DNA of 64,000 nucleotides from Schlesneria paludicola DSM 18645 (GCF_000255655.1 NZ_JH636434.1:356977-420976); one strand, 5' to 3'; numbered from the stretch's first letter, positions 1 to 8,959 are shown. Notes: generated by a model from the sequence alone, not told the origin. Numbers and translations are program-made.

Positions 1-162
1 CCCTTCCGTCAATCCCTTAAGTCGAGACGCGAGCAGCTCGCCGCGTTCGCGCGGATGCCCGTTGTCGAGAAACATCTCGTCATAGAAACCAGTTGTCTCA
101 TACCCGTGAAAAATCAGGTCGGGTGAGCCGGGTCGGAGGTCAGAATCGGAGACCGCGAGCAT
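1..162 (-). CDS. Circularly permuted type 2 ATP-grasp protein, N-terminal 54 residues (cut by window edge)
   Basis: The gene starts with ATG at 162 on the minus strand and runs off the left edge, so only the N-terminus is visible. Residues 22-45 contain a GFYDEMF core followed by DNGHPRE, the usual opening of circularly permuted type 2 ATP-grasp proteins, where an FYDEMF stretch precedes a G-x-PR motif. Family members are predicted ATP-dependent carboxylate-amine ligases and are commonly encoded beside alpha-E and transglutaminase-like genes; those partners would lie outside the window. The ATP-binding region is not visible, so the assignment rests on the N-terminal motif alone. It lies in the same direction as the small ORF at 260-532 and the Nudix gene at 622-1179, so the three may be co-transcribed. 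Confidence 0.7.
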   Translation of the reverse strand, partial: MLAVSDSDLRPGSPDLIFHGYETTGFYDEMFLDNGHPRERGELLASRLKGLTEG

Positions 163-259
163 CGTTCAAGTCTTTCTATTTGAGACTCTGATTTGTCGAC
201 GTTTGCCCCGACATTCGTTGAACTCCAATTGCATGGCCTCAAGAACAGGCAGCAATCGC

Positions 260-532
260 TTATAGATCCAGCAGGAAATGCATTTCAGGGCTTACGAAGA
301 CGCCATTTCCATGAAAAGGCAACTCGCATGCCGTGACAATTCGCCAAAATTGCCCCTCTTCATCGCACATGGCGAATTCAGGTCGAAGAATATCTTCCAG
401 AATCCGCAGTTCGGAGCAACTGCGAAATACCTCCTGCCCACAATTGGCTCGTCGGGCCCGGCGGGCGTCAATCGCGAATCGTCGCTTGCCGACGTTAGTG
501 ATGGCCTCCCCCCGCCCGGTCGCAATGAGCAC
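260..532 (-). CDS. Possible small conserved protein, 90 residues, function unknown
   Basis: This open frame would start at GTG 532 and end at 260, between the Nudix gene and the ATP-grasp gene and in their direction, leaving gaps of about 90 bases on each side. The translation reads like a folded protein, with an alternating hydrophobic pattern and a stretch around CDEEGQFWRIVTACEL. Codon choice resembles the neighbouring genes. Against it, there is no clear Shine-Dalgarno sequence before the GTG and no ATG in frame, and overlapping frames of similar length exist on both strands. I do not recognise a family. It could be a real small gene of the same operon or a chance frame. Confidence 0.4.
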   Translation of the reverse strand: MLIATGRGEAITNVGKRRFAIDARRARRANCGQEVFRSCSELRILEDILRPEFAMCDEEGQFWRIVTACELPFHGNGVFVSPEMHFLLDL

Positions 533-621
533 GCGGCGTAGCGTCGCGATGACTGTGGTGGTGGTGGTTTGATCGTCATTTTGCCCGCGAGATCGATTCC
601 CGATGCTTGGCTTAATTCGGA

Positions 622-1179
622 TTATTTCTGATCGCGGCGACCGGGACGCGGTGACGAAGTGCGGCGTCTAGAAAAATGCAGACCTGCGTAGACTTTGCCG
701 TCGATCAGCTTTCCTTCCGCGACCCGGTTGGCGAGCCACTTTTCGATTCCGCGAATCGTCGGACAATGGACGACGATGTTTTCCCCCTCGACACCACCGC
801 CCGTGCTGACCTGACGAAGGTCGCGCGCGATGAAGAACGACGCGATTTCTGATGTCAGGCCGGGCGACGTGGGGCAATCGGCCAAGTGGTCCACTCGCTT
901 GGCGGTATAGCCTGTCTCTTCAATTAGCTCACGCAGTGCGGAGGTTGCAAACGCTTCGTCTTCTTGGCCAGCGACATCGCCTGCAAGACCCGCCGGCAAG
1001 TCGATCACGGATCGTCCCACCGCAGCGCGAAATTGTTCGGTCAAGAGAATTCGCCGGTCCGGTGTGAGTGCAACGATCGCAACGACGCCTCGTGCATTCA
1101 CACGTTCGACGAATTCCCACGTTCCTTCACGCACCAACTTCAAGAACTTTCCTTTTCCGATGACCTTCGCCATGGCCAT
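622..1179 (-). CDS. Nudix hydrolase, ADP-ribose pyrophosphatase-like
   Basis: This 185-residue protein probably hydrolyses a nucleoside diphosphate linked to another moiety, as ADP-ribose pyrophosphatases of the NudF group do. Residues 83-91 carry the catalytic REL-x-EE-x-GY half of the Nudix box. The preceding half is longer than usual: G64 to R83 spans five more residues than the standard box. Upstream, LLTEQFR and the PAG before the box fit the ADP-ribose-type subgroup. The start is ATG 1179 with a GAGGA sequence six bases upstream; a second ATG two codons on is also possible. The C-terminus is arginine-rich. Substrate cannot be read from the sequence. It is transcribed towards the ATP-grasp gene and away from the DUF202 gene. 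Confidence 0.85.
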   Translation of the reverse strand: MAMAKVIGKGKFLKLVREGTWEFVERVNARGVVAIVALTPDRRILLTEQFRAAVGRSVIDLPAGLAGDVAGQEDEAFATSALRELIEETGYTAKRVDHLADCPTSPGLTSEIASFFIARDLRQVSTGGGVEGENIVVHCPTIRGIEKWLANRVAEGKLIDGKVYAGLHFSRRRTSSPRPGRRDQK

Positions 1180-1293
1180 TGCGAATCCTCAATATTTATC
1201 CGGAATAAATTTCGAGATGCGACAATAATGAGTTTAATCAGAATGAAACAAGTGCCCGATGTGCATGTTCTCTCTTCAACACGAGACCCCGTC

Positions 1294-1707
1294 ATGAATC
1301 AGGAATCGAGCACCAGCGACCCGCGAGTCCCGCTCGCAGAACATCGGACAGACCTGGCCGAGTTCCGCACGCAACTGGCGATGGACCGCACGACGCTCGC
1401 GTGGATCAGGACGACATTGGCCATCGCGGGGTTTGGCTTCGGGATGGTCGGCTTTTTCCGGACGCTGGAAGAGAAACATCTTTCGCCCGAAACCATCAGG
1501 CTGCATCAGGGGGCAATCCGAATGGGGGCCGCATTGATCATCCTGGGAATTGCATCCACCATGGTCGCAGGGGTCTCTCACTTCCTGACACTTCGAAGGC
1601 TTCGGCGCGGTGAGCCCCTCATCCTGACGCCATGGCCGTTGAGCATCACGGTCGCCATGCTGCTCTCCGTGATCGGGCTCGCGGGAATTTGGATGCTCTT
1701 TGCCTGA
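1294..1707 (+). CDS. DUF202 family membrane protein
   Basis: A 137-residue integral membrane protein of the DUF202 (YidH-like) family, whose role is unknown. The family signature is seen as LAMDRTTLAWIRTTLA near residues 28-43, entering the first membrane segment (about residues 36-57), followed by a second segment near 73-95 and a third near 113-135. The frame stays open upstream to 964, but that stretch overlaps the Nudix gene antisense and looks non-coding. I chose ATG 1294 because the DUF202 part begins shortly after it; ATG 1246 is the nearest alternative. It is followed after 45 bases by the histidine-phosphatase gene on the same strand. Confidence 0.82.
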   Translation: MNQESSTSDPRVPLAEHRTDLAEFRTQLAMDRTTLAWIRTTLAIAGFGFGMVGFFRTLEEKHLSPETIRLHQGAIRMGAALIILGIASTMVAGVSHFLTLRRLRRGEPLILTPWPLSITVAMLLSVIGLAGIWMLFA

Positions 1708-1752
1708 TTCGTTGCCCTGGTTTCGCTGCGTTGCCAGGAGGGATTCGACCTC

Positions 1753-2394
1753 ATGAAGAACCTGTTCCTCGTGCGTCACGCCGAGTCTCAGCATCACGTT
1801 GGCGAACTGACGGGCGGCTGGACCGACGTACCTCTTACCGTCGTGGGGCACCGCCAGGCTCGGCTGTTGGCTCAATTCTTCGCCGTACAGCTTCACGGCC
1901 GAAATGCTCAGGTGTACTCGTCAGACCTGAAGCGATGCCGCGAAACGGCCGAGCCGATAGCCAGCGCGCTACAGTGCAATGCCGTTTTCACACCCGAGTT
2001 ACGGGAGCTGAACAATGGCACCGCCGCCGGTCGAACCAAGACCGAAGCGAGTAAACTCCGTCGTCCGCCCGTCGAGCCCATTCTCGATTGGGTGCCGTAT
2101 CAAGGGGCAGAGAGTTGGCGCAACCTGTATCGACGGATCGTCACGTTTGCCGATGGCCTCAATCGGAATGACGATGCGGTAGTGATCCTCGTCACGCACG
2201 CGTACGCCCTGATTTGCCTGGTCAACTGGTTTATGAGGATTGCCGATGACAACCTTGTTGCCAATATCATGTACGACGCCGCGCCGGGTTCAATCACGCA
2301 TCTCAGAGTCGGCGACCAGGACTGCCGGACAATTGGCTTCCTCAACAGTTCTAGCCATCTCGAGAATCTCTCTGAATGTCGCTGGAATCTCTAA
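1753..2394 (+). CDS. Histidine phosphatase family protein (phosphoglycerate mutase-like)
   Basis: This 213-residue protein belongs to the histidine phosphatase superfamily. The phospho-accepting motif LVRHAES lies at residues 6-12, with H9 as the predicted nucleophile. The second catalytic histidine is in LVTHAY, about residue 147. SSDLKRCRETAEPIA around residues 56-70 is the usual arginine-containing helix after the core, and WTDVPLT near residue 24 matches the LT-x-x-G segment of the family. The length fits broad-specificity phosphatases or cobalamin-type phosphatases rather than glycolytic mutases. AGGAGGG lies about ten bases before the start codon. No cobalamin genes are nearby, so the substrate is unknown. 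Confidence 0.85.
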   Translation: MKNLFLVRHAESQHHVGELTGGWTDVPLTVVGHRQARLLAQFFAVQLHGRNAQVYSSDLKRCRETAEPIASALQCNAVFTPELRELNNGTAAGRTKTEASKLRRPPVEPILDWVPYQGAESWRNLYRRIVTFADGLNRNDDAVVILVTHAYALICLVNWFMRIADDNLVANIMYDAAPGSITHLRVGDQDCRTIGFLNSSSHLENLSECRWNL

Positions 2395-2507
2395 CCGTTT
2401 CAGCGAATCTCTTGTGCACCTCGCATCTCAAGCCGAGTTCTTCGCGATCGCACGGTCACTGGATGCGACTATTCGCGGGTGAAGTTGCTTCGAACGCGCG
2501 GCTCGGC

Positions 2508-2536
2508 TTGACTCTGCTTACACAAGTAGGTAAACA
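2508..2536 (+). promoter_or_regulatory. Candidate blaI promoter with overlapping palindromic operator
   Basis: TTGACT at 2508-2513 and TAAACA at 2531-2536 are separated by 17 bases and could be the -35 and weak -10 elements of the blaI transcript. Between and over them, 2518-2533 is an imperfect palindrome with TTAC and GTAA ends. BlaI-type repressors bind TACA/TGTA-like dyads over their own promoter, so its position fits autoregulation. The dyad is imperfect and the -10 is poor, so this is a prediction only. Confidence 0.35.
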
Positions 2537-2574
2537 ACGACATGCGTCGGGATTAGCAATGCAAGGAGTTCATC

Positions 2575-2967
2575 ATGGCGACGTCACCCAAGCTTCCCGC
2601 GTTAACGGAACCGCAGCTCGAGATCATGCAGGTGGTCTGGCAGCATGAGGAAATTACCGTCTCAGACGTCTGGCAGGCGATCTCGGCCAAGAGGCCGGTT
2701 GCGCGGAATACGATCCTGACGGTACTTGATCGTCTGGAGAAACGCGGCTGGCTGCAGAAGCGATCCGTCGGCAACGTCCAACTCTACCGGGCTTGCGTGA
2801 GCGAGAAAGTTACGCTCACGCAAGCGGTGCAGCGATTGGTCAACACGTTCTTTGGCGGATCGTCGGAATCTTTGATGATGACGCTGCTCGAAGGGCGAGG
2901 AATCTCGCCGCAGGAAGCACAGCGAATTCGGCAGCAGATCGAAACCGCCCGCGGCAAAAAATCGTAG
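2575..2967 (+). CDS. blaI: BlaI/MecI family transcriptional repressor
   Basis: A 130-residue winged-helix repressor. Residues 10-80 match the BlaI/MecI pattern: LTEPQLEIMQVVW, then VSDVWQAI, then ARNTILTVLDRLEKRGWLQK, the recognition helix and wing. The C-terminal part is the dimerisation helix bundle (QAVQRLVNTFFGGS). Known family members hold down a target operon until a neighbouring M56 peptidase triggers their cleavage. An AAGGAGTT sequence sits just before ATG 2575. The M56 peptidase gene follows after 57 bases on the same strand, so the pair is almost certainly one operon. No beta-lactamase or penicillin-binding protein gene lies nearby, so its regulon is probably not antibiotic resistance. 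Confidence 0.93.
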   Translation: MATSPKLPALTEPQLEIMQVVWQHEEITVSDVWQAISAKRPVARNTILTVLDRLEKRGWLQKRSVGNVQLYRACVSEKVTLTQAVQRLVNTFFGGSSESLMMTLLEGRGISPQEAQRIRQQIETARGKKS

Positions 2968-3024
2968 GTTCTTCGAAAGCCTGGTGTTCGGGGCTCAATT
3001 AAAAGCTCAACATGGAGGTGAGAG

Positions 3025-6000
3025 ATGGGGCGGGTTGAAGGCACTCTCGTTGCGGTGACGGTCATTCTGCTGGCGGCCTGGGGCATCAGTCGACTGGTTT
3101 TCTCGCGACCTTCCCTGTGCGATTTTGTGTGGCGCACCGCGCTCATTCTGGTCGCTCTGTCGCCGGGAGTGGTGACGGGCCGTGCGGTGCTTGTGAATTG
3201 GCAATGGCAACTTCCGGTATGGCCAGCGATTGTACTTCCATCGTCCGATACGCAGACGATCTCTCGTTTGACACCCGAGCAACCGACGCCCGTTCCTGTG
3301 GCGAATCGAACTGATGGTGCCGGTCGTTTGCCGCCCCGCACATCCATCGAGACTCCTCCCGCCGGATCACGCGAAGAAATTGTGGACGCATTCACAATCA
3401 CTGTGGCTCCAGCGGTGACTGCCTCCCGTGAATTTGTCTCCCATGAAACCCCTCAGCCGATCACAGTAAGTCCGACACCCAGGTGGTCGTGGATGAGTAT
3501 GGTCGCGGCAATCTGGCTTGCCGGAACGGTTCTCCATTTGATGATGATCGGTGTCTCGGTGGGGAACGGATTCCGCCTGCGACGGACCGCGAAACTTGTG
3601 ACTGATGCGGACTGTTTGGCTCTCAATCACGAGTGCGCTGATCGTGTGGGATTGCGATCGAGGCCCCGACTTTCTGCGAATCCGGCACTAGCCGGTCCTG
3701 TAGTGATCGGGATTTTTCGCCCGCAGATTGCTATTCCACCGAGTTTGCTGAGTGCAGACGTGCGACACGATCTCAGGGCCGTTCTGCTACACGAGTGCGG
3801 GCATTTGAAGAGATTCGATCTGGTTTTTGACGTCTTATTGCGCCTGGTGCTCGCGGTGTTCTGGCCGCATCCGTTGGTGTATGTCCTGGCGAGCGAAATG
3901 CGTCGGTTGCGGGAAGAAATGTGTGATAACTTCGTGCTCACCCAGGAATCCGCTCTTCAATATGCAGAGACATTGTTACGGGTCGCCGTCGGCAAACGCT
4001 TGAATGAAGCGTTCTTACTGGGCATTGGTGTCATCCCGAAAGCGCATCGTTTGGAGCAGCGTGTGGCGTCCCTTTTGTCGTCCGAGCGACGTGTGGAGAC
4101 ATCGGTGCCCCAGAGAAATCGACTGTTCGTGGTTAGCGGTGTGAGTGGATTGCTTGTGTTGAGTTTGATGATTCGCTTGACGTCACTTGCCGCAGCACCA
4201 CCTTCGTCCACGGAAGTCCCCGCGGATGTGCTGACAATCGTGGATGACGAGAACGCGAAACCAAAACCAGCTTCGGCTCCTGCGGCGACCGAAGATTCCG
4301 TCAATCAGGCCTTGGAGAAAGCGTTGGCAGTTGCCAACGCGAACCCGGTTGAGATTGTGTTTCGTGTGCTCGACACGCAGGACAAGCCGGTCGCCGGGGC
4401 GCGTGTTCTGCCGAGTTTCGTCTCCGATTTTCGAGGAGCTTCCTGGGGGAACGATAACGTTGTCTGGCAAACTGTTGAGAGTGACGCCGAGGGCTTTGTT
4501 CGCTTTCGATTGCCGTCGGAAGTCGTGAAGCAAGCCATCCTCTTGCGGGGACTCAACGGTCGCGCCAACGCCGGGAGTTCACCCTGGGGATACGAATCCA
4601 ATCGCATTCCTGAAGGGTTCCCCAAGAGTCTGCTGCAACTTGGGATCAGGCAGTTGTATTTGAAGGTGGATCACCCCGATCACCCACTTTGGTCGAATTT
4701 TCTCGAACTCCGGCAAGACGCCCAACTGCACTTGGCGGATTCCTACACCCTCGTGGTTCGTGGATGGCGTGTCGGCGAAACGGAATTGGCAACACGCGTC
4801 GTTCCGTGGCTTGCGGGCTCTTATTCGACAGACTGGACGGAAGAAGCGGGCGTCGTGACATATCGGCGCGTTAATCTCACAGACGAAGGAAGTCGTCCGT
4901 TTCTCCAACTGATTCAGTTCCCAGAACAAGGGACCACCTGGTTCAGTGACGTCATTGATCTGAAGCATCTCGCGGGCAACCCGATCTCATTGGACTTGAC
5001 GTTGAAACGGGGAGTCCGCTTGGAAGGGCGCCTGGCAGACGATGTGCCTCGGCCAGTGAAAAACGGAAAAATTCAAGGAAAGATAGTTCCTCTCGTCGGC
5101 ATTGATTCACAGAGAACCGCCTGGAGCGTCGCCGCAAAAATTGCGGAAGATGGAACGTTCGTGTTGGATTCATTGCCACCCCATCAAACATTGCAACTCA
5201 TCGCGCTCTGCGACGGTTGGAATTCTCGCACACCGTCCCAGGCGGAATTCGAAGAGTTCCAGGCAAGCAACCATTTTCCCCGTGGAGAGATCGGATTCGC
5301 CGGTGCATCCAACTTGTTTCCACAGTTGGTTCGTGTGGATGAGACCGACATTCACGAGCGGGCCGTGCCCATGGTGCGGACAGCGTCGTGCGAAATCACG
5401 GCCGTCGACGCACAGAATCGCCCAGTCTCTGGGGTAAAGGTGCAGTTTCACCCCAATCAAATGTTCTTTCATTGGGGGGCAACCGCGCTGAGATCAGGCC
5501 AAGACGATGCCACGCGACTTCGCGAGCAGCAAATCAACGGGGATCGTGACGATTCAGATTTCAATCATCGAAAATACTCTGCAGATACGGACGCAGATGG
5601 AAAAGTCACCATCGTCGATTTACCTTGCGTCGCGCCCGATGCTCCATCCAGCTATAATTTGGCGACGTTCTTCGCGACGCATGAAAAGTACGCCGCTCAA
5701 TCGTCCTCCGTCCTCGAAAATATGCCAAAGATCATGGGGTCACCGTTCCTGGGGGTCATGCTCACTCCAGGAAAAAGAACACAGGTGACGTTGCACATGG
5801 AGCCCCAACCGGCCCTTCAGTTTGATGTGAAATCTGAGCTGGCCGATGACGAGTTGTCGGCCTCACCTCCTGAGCACTCGACCGAGCTGTCTGGTCGAGT
5901 CGAGGATTACGAGGGCCATCCACTCGAAGGCGTCAAGGTGCTTCTGGTCGATGAAGATTGCTTCGAAATTCGAACCGACGCTCAAGGGGAGTTTCATCAT

Positions 6001-7362
6001 CGCTTTGATCCGGAAATGATCGAACCGGGTGAAGAGGCGGTGATTCCGTTGCGTTTCGTGAAAGAGGGCTTTGCCCCCACTTTGAGAGACGTTCGGATTG
6101 GTTCGGGCCAAATGACGATTCAATTGCATCGCAACACATGGTTTGAAGGCACTGTCCACAAACCGGATGGAACGCCCGCAGCACACGTGCCCGTTCGTGC
6201 CTTTCACGAGAGTTATAGTTCCAGTATTCAGTCCGAACTGTATCTGAAAACGGAAACCATGACGAACGCGGACGGGCGCTATCGGTTGCTGGTCGAGCCC
6301 GCGGAGTATCGCATTGTCGCTGGACATGCTGCCGCTGGAGTGGCATGGGTTCCACTGAACCATTCCGGAAGTAAAGCTGAACGGACTAAAATGTCGATCT
6401 TCGACAACGAACATCGGCCGCTCGACATTCAATTGGAACCCGGTGTACGATTTGTCGCCGAGCTGATCGATCGGCAATCGGGTCAACCGATATCTGATGC
6501 CACGCTCATTCTGTATGACAACGCAGACCTAACCGGAAGCAGCGGCAAGAGTGATGAGACAGGGATTGTCACCTATCCGGCACTCCCGTCCGGCAAGCTC
6601 ACTTTCCAGATCTATTCCCCCAATCACCTGCGATGGGCGTCTGAACAAGCGATACCCGTGTCAAATGGTGAACAAGCTCGTTTCGTTCCCTCGAACAACA
6701 AACTGACATTTGAGCTTCGCCCCGGGATGTCACCCGTTCAGATCCAACTGGAATCCGGCGTCGAAGTTAGCGGTATTGTGCTTGATCCACAGGGCCAGCC
6801 GGTTTCCAATGCGGAAGTCCATTTGGCGGTCGATTCGTCAGACACAAACTCCAAAGGAATCACGGACTATCCTCATCAGGTTAATGATCAAGGCCGATTC
6901 CGATTCCTTTTGCCTCGCAGCGAAACGCCGACCTATCACCTGATTGCGCAGCAGCGACAACGCAACAATGTCGGAATCAAATGGGCAAGCGGTATCAGTC
7001 GGGCATTCGCCCTTGAGGTCGGATCACCGGTTCACGATCTGGAAATTCGTCTCACCAACCCGGGAACCGTTCGTGGACGAGTCGTCAATCGCCAGGGGAA
7101 ACCAGTAGCCTCGATGTTCGTGCAAGCGTCTACAGTTGGCTTGCGAGAGCCATCCAATTCTTGTCCATCGACGATCAGCCGGCGCGACGGAACATTTGAA
7201 CTCCCGAACCTTCGCCCAGGTCGCTATTGGTTCCATGGAAAGTCTGTTCCCATCGAATCCGATGCGGCCCAAGTGCAGCCTCAGGCGGAAGTGCGATCGA
7301 ATGAAGTGAGCCAAGCCGGCGACGTCTTGATTCCTGTGGATGAAGCCGCCCGCATCGAATGA
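3025..7362 (+). CDS. M56 (BlaR1-type) metallopeptidase with long array of carboxypeptidase-regulatory-like domains
   Basis: This 1445-residue membrane protein is the presumed signal-sensing partner of BlaI. Two N-terminal membrane segments (about 5-22 and 35-55), a proline-rich loop and a third segment (about 153-178) lead to the M56 zinc peptidase site HECGH at 256-260, with further acidic residues in MRRLREEMCDN near 300. Another membrane segment lies at about 367-391. The remaining thousand residues should be outside the cytoplasm. They hold about eight repeats of the G-x-V-x-D-x-x-G-x-P-V-x-x-A-x-V type typical of carboxypeptidase-regulatory domains, near residues 441, 667, 788, 951, 1038, 1140, 1245 and 1347. 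Classical BlaR1 instead ends in a penicillin-binding sensor, absent here. GGAGGTGA precedes ATG 3025. The stop overlaps the upstream extension of the next Nudix frame. Confidence 0.88.
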   Translation: MGRVEGTLVAVTVILLAAWGISRLVFSRPSLCDFVWRTALILVALSPGVVTGRAVLVNWQWQLPVWPAIVLPSSDTQTISRLTPEQPTPVPVANRTDGAGRLPPRTSIETPPAGSREEIVDAFTITVAPAVTASREFVSHETPQPITVSPTPRWSWMSMVAAIWLAGTVLHLMMIGVSVGNGFRLRRTAKLVTDADCLALNHECADRVGLRSRPRLSANPALAGPVVIGIFRPQIAIPPSLLSADVRHDLRAVLLHECGHLKRFDLVFDVLLRLVLAVFWPHPLVYVLASEMRRLREEMCDNFVLTQESALQYAETLLRVAVGKRLNEAFLLGIGVIPKAHRLEQRVASLLSSERRVETSVPQRNRLFVVSGVSGLLVLSLMIRLTSLAAAPPSSTEVPADVLTIVDDENAKPKPASAPAATEDSVNQALEKALAVANANPVEIVFRVLDTQDKPVAGARVLPSFVSDFRGASWGNDNVVWQTVESDAEGFVRFRLPSEVVKQAILLRGLNGRANAGSSPWGYESNRIPEGFPKSLLQLGIRQLYLKVDHPDHPLWSNFLELRQDAQLHLADSYTLVVRGWRVGETELATRVVPWLAGSYSTDWTEEAGVVTYRRVNLTDEGSRPFLQLIQFPEQGTTWFSDVIDLKHLAGNPISLDLTLKRGVRLEGRLADDVPRPVKNGKIQGKIVPLVGIDSQRTAWSVAAKIAEDGTFVLDSLPPHQTLQLIALCDGWNSRTPSQAEFEEFQASNHFPRGEIGFAGASNLFPQLVRVDETDIHERAVPMVRTASCEITAVDAQNRPVSGVKVQFHPNQMFFHWGATALRSGQDDATRLREQQINGDRDDSDFNHRKYSADTDADGKVTIVDLPCVAPDAPSSYNLATFFATHEKYAAQSSSVLENMPKIMGSPFLGVMLTPGKRTQVTLHMEPQPALQFDVKSELADDELSASPPEHSTELSGRVEDYEGHPLEGVKVLLVDEDCFEIRTDAQGEFHHRFDPEMIEPGEEAVIPLRFVKEGFAPTLRDVRIGSGQMTIQLHRNTWFEGTVHKPDGTPAAHVPVRAFHESYSSSIQSELYLKTETMTNADGRYRLLVEPAEYRIVAGHAAAGVAWVPLNHSGSKAERTKMSIFDNEHRPLDIQLEPGVRFVAELIDRQSGQPISDATLILYDNADLTGSSGKSDETGIVTYPALPSGKLTFQIYSPNHLRWASEQAIPVSNGEQARFVPSNNKLTFELRPGMSPVQIQLESGVEVSGIVLDPQGQPVSNAEVHLAVDSSDTNSKGITDYPHQVNDQGRFRFLLPRSETPTYHLIAQQRQRNNVGIKWASGISRAFALEVGSPVHDLEIRLTNPGTVRGRVVNRQGKPVASMFVQASTVGLREPSNSCPSTISRRDGTFELPNLRPGRYWFHGKSVPIESDAAQVQPQAEVRSNEVSQAGDVLIPVDEAARIE

Positions 7363-7553
7363 GTTTGGCGAATGCGGAGTCAACTTCAAGTTCAATTCCG
7401 TTCGCTCCGCCCCGTCCCCAAAACGGAAATCGGACCGTGTCGTCGATGCGTCGCGGAGAGCTTCGTCCGCGTTGGGTGGCAACTGAGGTACCGTACCCTG
7501 ACTTCAAAACGCCTCAAAAATCACCTATGGATTCGTCAGACACGGAGATGGAA

Positions 7554-8006
7554 ATGGCAGGCGATGTGGCAAGCGGCTTGCGTGGGCCTCGAGTTCGGAT
7601 CGGGGGATTGGTGTTTCGTGGCCGTGAGATCCTAATCGTCGAGCATTGCACCGGTCCTGAGCGGTGGCGCTGTTTTCCCGGTGGCGGGCTCGAACCCGGC
7701 GAGACGTTTGAAGACTGCTTACGTCGCGAACTGGACGAAGAGCTTGGCCTGACTTGTGAAGTGGGTGAACTGATTGCGGTGGGCGATGTTTTCAATTCCG
7801 GCGGTCACTCGGTGGAGCTGTACTTCAAATGCACCGCAGGCAAAGAAACTCCGCAACCACGATGTGCAACGATCTCAGGAGCTTGGTTTGTTGATCCACT
7901 CGATCTCGCGCCATGGAATGTGTTTCCCCTTGAACTCGCGGCCGATGTCGCAAAGTGCGGGGCTGAAGGATTGATGCGCGTTCGCAGCTATGGTCGATTC
8001 CAGTAG
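7554..8006 (+). CDS. Nudix hydrolase
   Basis: A 150-residue Nudix hydrolase with a complete Nudix box at residues 44-66: G44, E50, R58-E59-L60, E62-E63, G65, L66. The order and spacing match the consensus exactly, so it should be a metal-dependent pyrophosphohydrolase, but the substrate cannot be told. I chose ATG 7554 because GGAG lies six bases upstream at 7544-7547. ATG 7527 has no ribosome site, and the frame stays open back to 7359, where it would overlap the end of the M56 gene. It may be the third gene of the blaI operon, though the gap of 191 bases would also allow its own promoter. Confidence 0.83.
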   Translation: MAGDVASGLRGPRVRIGGLVFRGREILIVEHCTGPERWRCFPGGGLEPGETFEDCLRRELDEELGLTCEVGELIAVGDVFNSGGHSVELYFKCTAGKETPQPRCATISGAWFVDPLDLAPWNVFPLELAADVAKCGAEGLMRVRSYGRFQ

Positions 8007-8338
8007 GGACGAGTCCAAACTTCGACGACGATGAGAATTGGTTCGCGCATTGAATGCGTGCCATCACCCATTCGATCATTCTGGTCGCCGACCGCCCACG
8101 ATGCGAATGACGCGTGTCCAGGCTGGTTTCAAACCGGTCGGATGGATCACTTTCGCCGCCGATTCATGAAGGCCAGCCCCTTCGACATGTTGCCGCTTCT
8201 GCGTTGAAAAACGCCGGAACAGTATTGAATCGAGTGGGCAAACGGCAAATGGCATCGGAATTGCGTTACGTTGCTTTCATTCCAGACCGACTGATTGAAT
8301 TCGGTCATTGAAACCGACTTGTGGGGGGAGAGATTGAC
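8007..8338. other. Intergenic stretch, nothing identified
   Basis: 332 bases between the second Nudix gene and the GlsB-type gene. The only open frame (8114-8311, plus strand) has no ribosome binding site and reads as low-quality protein. I see no strong hairpin or RNA gene. It presumably carries the promoter of the GlsB-type gene. Confidence 0.5.
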
Positions 8339-8620
8339 ATGCTGGCATTCATGTGGTGGATGGTGATTGGATTGGTGGCGGGATTGTTCGCGCGGTTGCT
8401 GGTGCCCGGCCGTCAGCCGATGGGAGTCCTCCTGACAATGTTGCTGGGGATGGCAGGATCACTCGTCGGGGGATTCATCTCGTCGGCCGTGTTTGGATAC
8501 TCGCCAGCAGACCCGAATATCCATGCCGGCGGGCTGTTCCTTTCAATCGGCGGAGCGATGCTGTTGCTGGTGATCTATCTCAACATGAATCGAAGCGGTC
8601 GCGTTGGTCCGCCGCTGTGA
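8339..8620 (+). CDS. GlsB/YeaQ/YmgE family stress-associated membrane protein
   Basis: A 93-residue membrane protein of the transglycosylase-associated GlsB/YeaQ/YmgE family, three hydrophobic segments with small glycine-rich turns. The pattern WWMVIGLVAGLFARLLVPGR, then GMAGSLVGGFIS, then GGLFLSIGGAMLLLVIYL is characteristic. Family members are induced by stress in several bacteria, but their biochemical role is not known. ATG 8339 is preceded by a strong GGGGGGAG at 8323-8330; the longer frame starting at 8321 would run over that site. A rho-independent terminator follows at 8668-8700, so the gene appears to be monocistronic. Confidence 0.88.
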   Translation: MLAFMWWMVIGLVAGLFARLLVPGRQPMGVLLTMLLGMAGSLVGGFISSAVFGYSPADPNIHAGGLFLSIGGAMLLLVIYLNMNRSGRVGPPL

Positions 8621-8667
8621 GCGGCATTGCATGATTCGGTTATCCCGAATTTCGAAATCACACGCGG

Positions 8668-8700
8668 GGGCAAGTCGTCGAGGACGATTTGCCCTTTTTT
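8668..8700 (+). terminator. Rho-independent terminator after the GlsB-type gene
   Basis: Arms 8668-8679 and 8683-8694 pair over 12 positions, with one G-T pair, around a three-base GAG loop. Six T residues follow at 8695-8700. This is a textbook intrinsic terminator 48 bases after the GlsB-type stop codon. Confidence 0.9.
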
Positions 8701-8959
8701 CGTTTCCGACGCCTCGCCCCGGCTCGTCCAGATGTTGTTTGTCGAAAAGGCTTCGAATCGCACGTTCGGATTGAGTCTCTTGGGAAGCTCTGATTTTCGC
8801 TGGAACTGTGGCGGGGTATCATGAAAAGAAAACGGCAGGTTTGCATGAACATTGTTTAACGTTCGCGCTTCTGTTGCGTCGCGATGCTCGGCACGATATC
8901 ACGTAAGACGTGTTGTCATCATTCGATTGAGGCGCGCGGCGTTTCTCGGAAAATCACGC

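Noticed and set aside
8114..8311. 65-residue plus-strand frame
   Set aside because: No ribosome binding site, and the translation is not protein-like.
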